From DASRWT01 sp963748485 (GTDB lineage: Bacteria; Methylomirabilota; Methylomirabilia; Rokubacteriales; CSP1-6): a DNA stretch of 64,000 bases. The notes under the pieces are model-generated. The model was not told the DNA's origin. It did no database searches and worked only from the letters and a program-made list of their open reading frames with translations. The position numbers and the translations under genes are program-made. Of this stretch, positions 42,667 to 51,555 are shown in pieces. Location: contig CAVVJF010000009.1 in assembly GCA_963748485.1 (NCBI GenBank), positions 1,580,103 through 1,644,102 of the forward strand, written 5' to 3'. Position 1 is the stretch's first letter, and each line of letters starts with the position of its first letter.

Positions 42667-43743
42667 ATGAAGGTCATCGTCTGCGGCGCCGGGGTGGTCG
42701 GCGCGTCGACCGCGTACTTTCTCGCGAAGCGCGGCGTCGACGTCACCCTCGTCGAGCGCTCCGGCGTGGCGTGCGCGGCCTCCGGCAAGTCCGGCGGGTT
42801 CCTCGCGCTCGACTGGTGCGACGGCTCGCCGCTCGGGCCCCTCGCCCGCGCGAGCTTCGCGCTCCACGCCGAGCTGGCGAAGGAGCTCGGCGGCGACCAC
42901 GGCTATCGCCGCGTGGACACCTTCGCGATGGCGGCGCGCGAGCAGGGCGCGGTGCGCGGGGGCCACCGCGTGACCGCGCCCACGTGGCTCGACGGCGCCG
43001 GCGTCGTCACCGCGGCGCTCGGCTCGCCGGAGACCACCGCGCAGGTGCACCCCGCCCGCTTCACCGGCGCCCTCGTGGCCGGGGCCGAGGCTCGCGGCGC
43101 CCGCCTGCGTATCGGCGTAGTCGAGCGCATGTCGCACCGCGCCGGCGTGGCCCACGGCGTCACGGTGGACGGCGAGACGCTCGCGGCGGACGCGGTGGTG
43201 CTGGCGATGGGGCCGTGGACGGGCCGCGTGGCCGGCCGGCTGCTGCCGCGCGTGCACGGCCTCAAGGGCTACAGCGTCACGCTCGACGCGGGCGACATGC
43301 CGCCCCACGCGGTCTTCGTGGACTACCGCACCGCGGACGGTCGCGCGCTGGAGCCCGAGATCTTCCCCCGCCCGGACGGCGAGGTCTACGTGTGCGGCAT
43401 GGCCGATCCGGCGCCGCTACCGGATGCGCCCGAAGGCGTGGCGGTGAGCGACGCCGCGTGCGACGTACTCGCGCGCGCCGCGGGGCGCGTGTCCTCGGCG
43501 CTCGCCGCCGCGCGCGTGACGCGGCGCCAGGCCTGCTACCGACCCGTCACCGACGACGGTCTCCCGTTGATCGGCCGCGTCCCCGGCCTTCGCGGCGCCT
43601 ACGTGGCGACGGGCCACGGCCCCTGGGGCATGCTCAACGCCCCCGCCACCGGCCTCGCCCTCGCAGAGCTGATCGCCGATGGCGGCGCGTCGCTCGACCT
43701 CTCCCCGTTCGACCCCGCCCGGCTTCCGCTCGCGCGCGGCTAG
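42667..43743 (+). CDS. FAD-dependent oxidoreductase, DAO family
   Basis: Glycine/D-amino-acid-oxidase-type flavoprotein, 358 aa. The FAD dinucleotide-binding motif is at the very N-terminus (VIVCGAGVVGASTAYFLAKRG), followed by the acidic end of strand 2 in VTLVERS. The C-terminal FAD segment is YVATGHGPWGMLNAPATG. Typical substrates are secondary or tertiary amines and D-amino acids. It directly abuts the second Uma2 gene and its TAG stop overlaps that of the convergent LLM gene by 4 bp. Confidence 0.87.
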   Translation: MKVIVCGAGVVGASTAYFLAKRGVDVTLVERSGVACAASGKSGGFLALDWCDGSPLGPLARASFALHAELAKELGGDHGYRRVDTFAMAAREQGAVRGGHRVTAPTWLDGAGVVTAALGSPETTAQVHPARFTGALVAGAEARGARLRIGVVERMSHRAGVAHGVTVDGETLAADAVVLAMGPWTGRVAGRLLPRVHGLKGYSVTLDAGDMPPHAVFVDYRTADGRALEPEIFPRPDGEVYVCGMADPAPLPDAPEGVAVSDAACDVLARAAGRVSSALAAARVTRRQACYRPVTDDGLPLIGRVPGLRGAYVATGHGPWGMLNAPATGLALAELIADGGASLDLSPFDPARLPLARG

Positions 43744-44802
43744 CTCACGGCTGGCCGCAACCCCGCGTCGGCCAGCCGCGGGAACACGGTGTCGCGGAAC
43801 GCGGCGACCTCCGCCTCCGGCGGCGCGAAGGTGAGCAGCGGCATCAGGTAGAGCTTGCGCACGCCGAGCTTCGTCATCTCGACGATGCGCGCGGCGCAGT
43901 CCTCCGGCGTGCCGATCAGCCCCATCGCCTCGCAGAGCTGGGCCACGATCTCGTCGGGCACGAAGGCGGTGGCCTTGATCGCGGCCTCCCAGTCGTGCGC
44001 GTGCGAGAGATCGGGATACACCTGCTTGGCCACCTCGGGAATCTCCATCGGCGGCAGGCGAAGCCCCGCGGGACCGAGCCAGTAGCCGCCCCACCGCATG
44101 ACGCCCCAGTGCACCGCGGTCGGGCGCGCCATCCGCAAGGCCTCCGCCGTCGTGGCCATGGTCGACGTGCGTACCGCCCAGACGATCTCCAGATCCTCGA
44201 GCCGCCGGCCCGCGCGCTTGGCTCCCCGCTCGAGATGGCCGAGCGCCGTCTCCACGATGCCGCGGTTGAAGCCCACCAGCAGCAGCGCGCCATCGGCCAC
44301 CTCGCCCGCCACCTCGATGGCCTTGGGGCCGGAGGCCGCCATGAGCACCGGGATGCGCCGGCCGGACGTGTAGCCGAGCTTCCCGGAGGTGGCGCCGAAC
44401 GTGACCGTCTCGTCCGCGAGCAGCCCCTTGACGGCCTTGATGCACTCGCGCATCTCCGCCAGCGTGCCGGGCGCCCGCCCGATGGTGCTCGCGGACGTGT
44501 AGCCGGTGCCGATCACGAAGCGGACCCGCCCGGGCGCCAGCTCTTCCACCGTCTGGATGGCGCTCGCCAGGACGGAGGCGTGCCGGGTGAACGGGTTGGT
44601 GACGGCGGGGAAGAGGGCCATGCGGCGCGTGTGCGCGGCGGCCTGGCCCGAGCACGACGAAGGCGTCGCGGCTCAGGAGCTGGCTGTCGAGGATGCCGGC
44701 GCCGTCGAAGCCGGCTGCCTCGATGCTCTGGATCAAGCGCATCAGATCCGGCATGGGCTGGGTGCCGGGCACCCGCAGATAAACCCGTACGGGCTCGGTC
44801 AT
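43740..44802 (-). CDS. LLM-class flavin-dependent oxidoreductase (one-base frameshift)
   Basis: Luciferase-like oxidoreductase of about 353 aa once a +1 frameshift is repaired. The N-terminal ~52 residues (TEPVRVYLRVPGTQPMPDL to SRDAFVVLG) are in one frame; the rest (QAAAHTRRMALFPAVTNPF to the stop) is in the next. One extra base lies in the C run at 44647-44649. The remaining sequence is a normal LLM/MER-type domain: RVRFVIGTGYTSASTIGRAP, IPVLMAASGPKAIEVAGEVADG. Its gene starts 3 bp after the acyl-CoA ligase stop, making it third in a MaoC / ligase / LLM operon. Confidence 0.8.
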
Positions 44803-44805
44803 GCC

Positions 44806-46335
44806 TCAGGCTCCTCCCCGGTCACGCAGGGTTTTGCGGTCGATCTTCCCCGCCGGCGTCTTGGGCAGCTCCGTCACGATCTCGATGGCGCGCGGGTACT
44901 CGTGCTGGCTGAGCCGGCTCTTCACGAACTCCTGAAGCTCCGCGGCGAAGACGGCGTTCTTGCCGGGAGCCACGATGCACGCCTTCGGGATCTGCCCGCG
45001 CAGCTCGTCGGGCACACCGATCACCGCCGCCTCGCGCACGTCGGGATGGGCGAGGAGGGCCTGCTCGATCTCCAGCGCGCTCATGGTCCAGCCCGCGGAG
45101 ATGATCACGTCGTCCGAGCGCCCGGCGTGGAAGAAATAGCCGTCCGCGTCCATGTGGCCGCGGTCCTTCACGCGGAACCACTCCCCGCGCCGCCAAACCG
45201 CGATTTCGCCGAGCTCGCCGGGGGGCAGCGGCCCGGCGTCGCCCACCACCGCGACCTCCCAGCCGGGCGCGGCCTTGCCGAGGGCGCCGCGCCGCACCTC
45301 GTAGCCGGCGAAGCCGGGATAGTCCACGATGATCACGCCGACCTCGGTGCTCCCGTACATGCTGCACGGAGGCACGCCGAACGCGCCCGCCACGAAGTCC
45401 CAGGTCTTGGCGTCCATGGGCTCGCCGGTGAACGAGAGCTTGCGAGGCGCGAAGCGCCGGCCCTCCGCCGCGCCCGACTCGCGCAACATCCGGTACACGG
45501 TGGGGGCGGCGGCGAGGTTGCTGATGCCGAAAGCGTGGAGCGCCTCCACGATGCGATGCCCGTCGAACTTGCCGGAGTAGGAGCCGACCGCGATGCCGAG
45601 CGCGAGCGGCGCGATGGTGCCGTGCCAGAGCCCGTGGCCCCACGCGGGAGAGGACGGGCAGAAGTAGCGGTCCCCCGCCGCGAGGCCGATCCCGTAGAGC
45701 GCCGCCACCATGAGCGTGACCACCGCGCGATGCGTGTGCCGCACCGCCTCCGGCAGGGCGCGGGTCGTCCCGGACGTGTACTGGAACAGGGCGAGGTCGT
45801 CGGGCGCGGTCTCGGGCGTGTAGCGCGTGGGGGCGGCGCGCAGCCGGTCCGCCAGGTCGTCGATCGCGAGCACGGTGACGACCGGGAAGCGCGCGCGCCA
45901 GCGCTCGGCATCGCGCTCGACCAGCAGCAGCGTCGGGTGGCAGTCGTCGATCCGGAGCGCGAGGCCCTCGGGACCGAAGAGCGTGAAGAGGGGCACCGCC
46001 ACCGCGCCCCGCTTCATGGTGCCGAACAGCGCCCCGTAGAACGCGAGCGACGGCTCCAGCATGATGGCCACGCGGTCGCCGCGCGCGACGCCCGCCTCCT
46101 CCAGCACGTGGGCGAAGCGCGACGACCACTCGGCGAGCGCGCCGAAGTCGTGCTCCTCGCGGCGCCCGTCCGCGAACTGGACGCGGAGCGCCGTCCCCTT
46201 CCCCACGTGCCGGTCCACGCACTCGTGGGCGAGGTTCAGGCGCGTGCGGTCCCCGTCGAACAAGTCCCAGAGGGCGTCCCAGCGGAAGCCTTCGCGGACG
46301 TCCGGGTAGCGTCGCAGGTCGAGGATGGACGTCAT
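44806..46335 (-). CDS. AMP-dependent acyl-CoA synthetase/ligase
   Basis: Adenylate-forming ligase of 509 aa that activates a carboxylic acid to its CoA thioester. Core motifs: YTSGTT (A3), SMYGSTEVG (A5), DRGHMDADGYFFHAGRSDDVI (A7/A8), and the catalytic lysine in KTPAGKIDRKTL (A10). The A3 loop is odd: it reads SGTTRALPEAV, one residue longer than SGTTGxPKAV and lacking the Gly and Lys. That may be real or a cluster of inserted bases, as several neighbouring genes carry extra bases. It overlaps the MaoC gene by ATGA and is 3 bp from the LLM gene. Confidence 0.87.
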   Translation of the reverse strand: MTSILDLRRYPDVREGFRWDALWDLFDGDRTRLNLAHECVDRHVGKGTALRVQFADGRREEHDFGALAEWSSRFAHVLEEAGVARGDRVAIMLEPSLAFYGALFGTMKRGAVAVPLFTLFGPEGLALRIDDCHPTLLLVERDAERWRARFPVVTVLAIDDLADRLRAAPTRYTPETAPDDLALFQYTSGTTRALPEAVRHTHRAVVTLMVAALYGIGLAAGDRYFCPSSPAWGHGLWHGTIAPLALGIAVGSYSGKFDGHRIVEALHAFGISNLAAAPTVYRMLRESGAAEGRRFAPRKLSFTGEPMDAKTWDFVAGAFGVPPCSMYGSTEVGVIIVDYPGFAGYEVRRGALGKAAPGWEVAVVGDAGPLPPGELGEIAVWRRGEWFRVKDRGHMDADGYFFHAGRSDDVIISAGWTMSALEIEQALLAHPDVREAAVIGVPDELRGQIPKACIVAPGKNAVFAAELQEFVKSRLSQHEYPRAIEIVTELPKTPAGKIDRKTLRDRGGA

Positions 46336-47424
46336 CGGGGCGCGCGGGTCGGGAGCACGACCTCGGCGACGCCCGAGGCGATCACCTCTCCACGTTGATT
46401 CGTCCCGTCGAGGGTCAGGGTCACCAGCCCCCCCGCGGATTTGCCGGTCACGCGGCCGCGGCACCACGTGGTGTCGCCGATCAGGTTGTGGCGCAGCACC
46501 ATCACGTTGAGCCGGCGCAGAAAGCCGGCATTGCCCATCCAGCTGGTCGCGGCATGGCCGAGCCACGCCACCCGCTCCGGGCCGTAGTCGTACGGGCCGG
46601 GCACGCCCACCGCCTTGGCGAGGGCCTCATCCCAGTGGACGCGCTCGGGCGGCTCGGGCACGCCGAAGTCGTTAGGGATTCCCAGCGCCGGGTGCCGCTC
46701 GAAGAGGTCGAAGGCCAGGCCGTGGGCGCGCACGTAGAGGCTGCCCCAGCCCTGAACGAACGCCACCACGGAGGTGACGGTGAGCGGGCCCTTCACCACC
46801 TCGGGCAGCGTCTCGCCCACCGCTCACGTCGTCCCAGTAGCGCGGGGTCGCGCCGCACGGCGCTTCGGTGGCGTAGGCGCGCTTGATGGCCTCGATCTCG
46901 TCCTCGGAGTAGCGGTGCGGGCCCTCGGACTTGTACTTGCCCCGCTCGCGTGCGGTCTCGCGCTCGGTGCGGAAGCACCAGGAGTCCGCCTCGCACACGC
47001 GCTCGCCGCGCTGATTGGTGAACGTGGTGCGGTAGATCTGCTGGATGGCGCGCTTGGCGAACTTCGACGGCTTCTCGTTGAGCGCGTAGAGCACGCTCTC
47101 TCCCACTATTTGATCATCCACATGGATAGTCCGCTCCCAGCGGAAGTCGGTGCCCGCGTACATCGCGTGGATGCCGGGGAGCCCGCCCACGTAGCCCGAC
47201 ACGATGCGGTCCATGGCGAACAGGATGGTGGGCGGCGCCACGCCCTCGGCCAGCCAGTAGGGATTGCGATCGCCGATGCCGTGCGCCCAGTGCCGGATGG
47301 CGTCGCGCGTCGCCACCTCGATGTAGGGCTCGGGCCGCGGCACCGGCTTGCCGAGCCGGGCCTGAAGGGCAGCGAGCGCTTCGGGCGTGATGGTGGGGAA
47401 GCGGGTGGTGGCCAGGGTCTTCAT
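46332..47424 (-). CDS. MaoC-like acyl dehydratase, double hotdog (one-base frameshift)
   Basis: Probable (R)-specific enoyl-CoA hydratase-type protein of about 363 aa after repair. The N-terminal half contains HWAHGIGDRNPYWLAEG and DRIVSGYVGGLPGIHAMYAGTDFRWERTIHVDD, a hotdog domain; the C-terminal half has RYWDDVS then VGETLPEVVKGPLTVTSVVAF, the MaoC domain. The two halves are in different frames because of one extra C at 46821. ATGA overlap with the ligase gene makes it first of a MaoC / ligase / LLM operon, compatible with breakdown of an acid via its CoA ester. A GAAGGAG ribosome site precedes the ATG. Confidence 0.8.
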
Positions 47425-47489
47425 GGGATCTCCTTCGTGGGTTCCGAAATGATACTGAAGTCGGGCGGGGGCCGGAGGAAAATCGCCCC

Positions 47490-48321
47490 GTGCGGCTCTT
47501 CGACCGGAAGTTCGGCGCGGAGTTCCTCGGGGGCGTGCCCGCCGCGCCCGGCGTGTACCGCTTTCTCGACGCGGCCGGCGCCATCATCTACGTGGGCAAG
47601 GCGGGCTGCCTGCGTCGGCGCCTGGCCCAGTACCGCACGGCGGGAGCGGAAGAAGCAGGAGCGCAAGCGCCGCGCGCTCGTGAAGGCGGCGAGCGCGATC
47701 ACCTGGGAGGTGTGCGCGTCGGACCTCGCCGCGTCGCTCCAGGAGATCCGGCTCATCCAGACCCTGCGGCCACGGCGCAACGTCGCGAGCGCGTACTCCT
47801 TCCTCTATCCCTTCATCGGGATGCAGGTCGATGGCCGCGAGACCTTCTTCTGCCTGACGACGCGGCCTGAGGGCTTCGCCGCCTTCGAGCTCCACGGTGC
47901 CTATCGTTCGCGGGAGGTGACCGGCGAGGCCTTCCACGCTCTGAGCCGCCTGCTCCGCTTCGTGGGCCACCCGGTTCCGCGCCCGCGCTGCCGGCAGATC
48001 ACGGGCGCCGCGCGCGGGACGGTGGCGGGCTTCCGGCGGCTGGCCGCGGAGGCCATCCCCAGCTGGGCGGCGCTCCTGCGCGGGGAATCACGCGAGGCGC
48101 TGGAAGCGCTGGCCCTCGAGCTGCTCGAGCATCCGGGGGCGGTGGCGCGCCGCGGGGAGATCCAGGAGGATCTCGCCGCCCTCGCCCTCTTCTTCGAGAC
48201 GGAGGCCCGCGCGCTCGCGCGGGCGCGCGCGGCCGTCGCTTACCCGCGCTATCCCGTGCCGCAGCGCGAGCGCGATCTCCTCTTCGTCGAGTCGCGCGAG
48301 GCGCTACGCGTCGCGACTTGA
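47490..48321 (+). CDS. GIY-YIG nuclease-domain protein (one-base frameshift)
   Basis: UvrC/Cho-like endonuclease-domain protein of about 276 aa after repair. The N-terminal GIY-YIG module reads FLGGVPAAPGVYRFLDAAG...IIYVGKAGCLRRRLAQYRT. One extra G at 47640 breaks the frame; the continuation RERKKQERKRRALVKAAS to the stop at 48321 is in the next frame. The rest (LRPRRNVASAYSFLYPF, FFCLTTRPEGF) resembles the part of Cho/UvrC-like proteins after the nuclease domain. There is no UvrBC-interaction or HhH domain, so it is not a full UvrC. It starts at GTG 47490, divergent from the MaoC gene. Confidence 0.78.
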
Positions 48322-48367
48322 CGGGCCGCCGCGAGGAGGAGTAGATGAGAGCCCAGGAGGGCCGGTC

Positions 48368-48798
48368 ATGCGACGCATCGTCGCGGTCTCGCTGGTCGTG
48401 ATCCTGATGACGGCCGTCATCGTCCCCGAGGCGGTCGGCCGGTGGCGGCGGCGTTTACGTGGTCGCGCCGCTGTTCGGTCTGGCCGCCCTCGCGCTCGCC
48501 GCGCCGTTCATCATCGCGGGCCAGGTCATCGCGGCCACCACCGTTCCCTATCGGGCCCCCGCGGTCGTGCGCGCCGCCGCCGGCCTACTCGGCGCCGGCC
48601 TATGTCGAATCCGCCGCGGCGTACCCGGCGCCGGCGCAGACCTATGCCGCCTACGCCCGGCCCGCGCCTGCCCGCGGGCCTGCGGTGTCGCGAGTGGTCG
48701 AGCATCCGCACGGCCGCTACCTCTTGCGCGGCGACGGCGTCACCACCGCCTATCAGTGGGTGTGGCTCCCGAATCCGCCTCCGCCGCCACCCCGCTGA
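48368..48798 (+). CDS. Small exported Ala/Pro-rich protein (two one-base frameshifts)
   Basis: Hypothetical protein of 142 aa when two extra bases (48440 and 48570) are removed. In order it then has a signal peptide or anchor (RRIVAVSLVVILMTAVIVPEAV), a Gly stretch, a hydrophobic helix (VVAPLFGLAALALAAPFIIAGQVIA), an Ala/Pro/Tyr-rich region with PAYVESAAAYPAPAQTYAAY, and a C-terminal HPHGRYLLRGDGVTTAYQWVWLP module ending in six prolines. I do not know the family; it looks like a small envelope protein. Each piece is separately coherent, which argues for sequence error rather than decay. Confidence 0.6.
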
Positions 48799-48820
48799 TT
48801 CTGCGCTCGCGCCCGCGCCC

Positions 48821-50299
48821 GTGACGCGCCCCTTCCAGGTCTTCCGCGGCGGACGTGTCCTGAGCCTGCCCGAGCATCGCGGCGAGCCCGCCGACGTCCT
48901 CCTCGAGGGTGAGGTGATCCGCGAGGTGGGGCGGCCGGGCCTGGCCGCCCCCACCGAGGCCGAGGTGATCGACGCGAGCGACCAGCTGCTCATGCCGGGG
49001 CTGATCAACGCGCACACCCATGCGCACGGGACCCTCGGCAAGGGGCTCGCCGGCGATCGCTGGTCGCTCGAATTCCTCCTCAACGCCAATCCGAGCGTCG
49101 CCGCCGACCGCACTGCGGAGGACAAGCGTCTCTCGGCCACGCTGTCCGCGGTGGAGATGATCCGCAAGGGTGCCACCGCCTGCTTCGACCTCTTCGTGGA
49201 GTTCCCCGCGCCCACCGTCGAGGGGGTGCTAGCGGCGGCGGCGGGCTATCGCGACGTGGGCCTTCGCGCGGTGGTCGCGCCCATGATCAGCGACCGCACG
49301 CTCTATGCCGCCATCCCCGGGCTGCTGGACGCCTTCCCCGAAGCCGAGCGCGAGCGCCTCCGCCGCATCCAGGCCGCACCCACCGAGACCACGCTGGCCA
49401 CCTGCGCGGAGATGCTGCGTCGCTGGCCCTTCGACCGCGACCGCCTGCGCCCTGGGCTGGGCCCCACCATCCCGATGCACTGCACCGACGAGCTGCTCAC
49501 GGGCTGCCGCGACCTCGCCCGCGAGTGGGGCGCCCCGCTCCAGACGCATCTCGCCGAGTCCCGCGTGCAGGCCCTCGCGGGCCCGGCCCGCTACGGGAAA
49601 AGCCTCACTGCACACCTGGACTCGCTCGGCCTCATCGGACCCAGCTTCAGCGCCGCGCACGCGGTGTGGATCGGCGACGACGACATTCGCCGCCTCGCCG
49701 ATCGGGGCGCTGCGGTCTCGCACAATCCGCTGAGCAACATCCGCCTCGGCGCCGGCATCGCGCGCGCGCACGCCATGCACGCCGGCGGCGTCACCGTCGC
49801 CATCGGCACCGACGGCGCCAACACGTCGGACTCGCAGAGCGTGTTCGAGGCCATGCGCATCGCCGCCTGGCTCTCGCGCGGCCGCACCGTCGATTCGCGC
49901 GAGTGGCTCTCGGTCGACGACGTGTTCCGGATGGCCACCCAGGGCGGCGCGGCGCTGCTCGGCCTCCCCGGTCTCGGGCGCATCGCCGCGGGCGCCCAGG
50001 CCGATCTGGTCATGCTCGATCTCCGTCACGTGAGCTATGTGCCGTTGCGCGATCCCCTCCTTCAGGTGGTCGGCGGCGAGAGCGGGCTCGCCATCGAAAG
50101 CGTGATGATCGCGGGCCGGTGGGTCCTCCGCGAGGGGCGCATGCTCACGGTGGACGAGGCGCGCCTTCGCGCCAGGGTGACCGAGGCGGTGGACCGCCTG
50201 ACGCCGGGCATCCTGAGCCGCCGGGAGATGTCCCGCGTGCTCGAGCCCTATCTCGACGCCTTCTGCCTCTCCCAAGCTCAGCGGCCGCTGCAACTGTGA
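48821..50299 (+). CDS. Amidohydrolase family protein
   Basis: Metal-dependent hydrolase/deaminase of 492 aa. Ligands: His65 and His67 in LINAHTHAHGT, a His in QTHLAES, a His in FSAAHAVWIG, and Asp in AIGTDGANTSDSQSV. This is the ATZ/TRZ-chlorohydrolase, S-adenosylhomocysteine deaminase-like branch; SHNPLSNIRLGAG is typical of that branch. The start was placed at GTG 48821 at the beginning of the composite beta domain, because further upstream the frame runs through the preceding small gene. It is 59 bp upstream of a CoA transferase gene. Substrate unknown. Confidence 0.85.
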   Translation: MTRPFQVFRGGRVLSLPEHRGEPADVLLEGEVIREVGRPGLAAPTEAEVIDASDQLLMPGLINAHTHAHGTLGKGLAGDRWSLEFLLNANPSVAADRTAEDKRLSATLSAVEMIRKGATACFDLFVEFPAPTVEGVLAAAAGYRDVGLRAVVAPMISDRTLYAAIPGLLDAFPEAERERLRRIQAAPTETTLATCAEMLRRWPFDRDRLRPGLGPTIPMHCTDELLTGCRDLAREWGAPLQTHLAESRVQALAGPARYGKSLTAHLDSLGLIGPSFSAAHAVWIGDDDIRRLADRGAAVSHNPLSNIRLGAGIARAHAMHAGGVTVAIGTDGANTSDSQSVFEAMRIAAWLSRGRTVDSREWLSVDDVFRMATQGGAALLGLPGLGRIAAGAQADLVMLDLRHVSYVPLRDPLLQVVGGESGLAIESVMIAGRWVLREGRMLTVDEARLRARVTEAVDRLTPGILSRREMSRVLEPYLDAFCLSQAQRPLQL

Positions 50300-50358
50300 T
50301 ACGTTCGCCGGGAGCGACAACGCACCCGGCGAAGACACATTCACGGAGACCCGACGCC

Positions 50359-51546
50359 ATGGCCGATAACGCCGCCCTCCCCCTCGCACGCTACACCATC
50401 CTCGACCTCACCCGCGCCCGCGCCGGTCCCACCTGCGTGCGGCAGCTCGTGGACTGGGGCGCGCGCGCCATCAAGATCGAGATGCCGGGCGGGCGCGATG
50501 GCGACGGCATGGGCGGCAACCGCCACGGGTTCGACTTCCAGAACCTCCACCGCGGCAAGGAAGCCCTCACGCTGAACCTCCGCGATCCAGACGGCGTGGC
50601 CATCTTCAAGCGGCTGACCACGGATGCCGACATCATCGTGGAGAACTACCGGCCGGATGTGAAGCGACGGCTGGGGATCGACTACGAGGACATCCGCGCG
50701 ATCAACCCGCGCATCATCTATGGCAGCATCTCCGGCTTCGGCCAGAGCGGGCCGTATCGCGACCGACCCGGCGTGGACCAGATCGCCCAGGGCATGGGCG
50801 GGCTCATGTCGATCACCGGCCTGCCCGGCCAGGGCCCCGTGCGCGTGGGCATCCCCATCGCCGACCTCTGCTCGGGGATCTTCCTCGCCCAGGGCATCCT
50901 CGTGGCCCTGATCGAGCGCGAGACCACCGGGCAGGGCAAGTGGGTGCATACCTCGCTATTGGAAGCGCAGCTCTCCATGCTCGACTTCCAGGCCTCGCGC
51001 TGGCTCATGGCGAAGGAAGTCGCGCCCCAGGCCGGCAACAACCATCCCACCGGCATCCCCACCGGCGTGTTCGAGACCAAGGACGGCCACATCAACATCG
51101 CGGCCGCCGGCGACGACATCTACGAGCGCCTCTGCAAGGCCATCGAGCGCTCGGACCTGCGCACCGACCCCCGTTTCGCCACCTCGCGGGCGCGCTCCAC
51201 CAACCGCGACACGATGATGGAAGTCCTCATGCCGGTCACGCGCCAGAAGACGAGCGCGGAGTGGATCAAGATCCTGAACGCCGCCGGCGTGCCGTGCGGC
51301 CCCATCTATAGAATCGACGAGGCGTTCGCCGATCCCCAGGTGCAGCATCTCGAGATGGCGCAGCCGGTGCGCTCGCCCGCGCTCGGCGACCTCACCATTC
51401 TCGGCCACCCGGTGTCGCATGGGCCGAAGCGCCTCCCCATCCGGAAGCCCGCGCCCGAGCTGGCCCAGGACAACGACGCCATCCTGGGCAAGCTCGGCTT
51501 CAGCAAGGAGCAGATCACGGATCTCGCGAAGCGCGGCGTCATCTAG
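50359..51546 (+). CDS. CaiB/BaiF family CoA transferase
   Basis: Class III CoA transferase, 395 aa, second in the window. Motifs: YTILDLTRARAGPTCVRQLVDWGARAIKIE, NLRDPDGVAIFKRLTTDADIIVENYRPDV, YGSISGFGQSGPY, and the catalytic Asp169 in PIADLCSGIFLA. It is only distantly similar to the 35.9-kb copy, so not a recent duplicate. Next gene (LLM monooxygenase) starts 9 bp downstream, then an enoyl-CoA hydratase, suggesting CoA-thioester catabolism. Confidence 0.9.
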   Translation: MADNAALPLARYTILDLTRARAGPTCVRQLVDWGARAIKIEMPGGRDGDGMGGNRHGFDFQNLHRGKEALTLNLRDPDGVAIFKRLTTDADIIVENYRPDVKRRLGIDYEDIRAINPRIIYGSISGFGQSGPYRDRPGVDQIAQGMGGLMSITGLPGQGPVRVGIPIADLCSGIFLAQGILVALIERETTGQGKWVHTSLLEAQLSMLDFQASRWLMAKEVAPQAGNNHPTGIPTGVFETKDGHINIAAAGDDIYERLCKAIERSDLRTDPRFATSRARSTNRDTMMEVLMPVTRQKTSAEWIKILNAAGVPCGPIYRIDEAFADPQVQHLEMAQPVRSPALGDLTILGHPVSHGPKRLPIRKPAPELAQDNDAILGKLGFSKEQITDLAKRGVI

Positions 51547-51555
51547 GCCCGCCCC

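Noticed and set aside
47490..48321. Programmed ribosomal frameshift in the GIY-YIG gene and its neighbours
   Set aside because: No shared slippery heptamer or downstream pseudoknot is evident, the sites differ in context, and some genes would need two shifts each. Sequence error is simpler.
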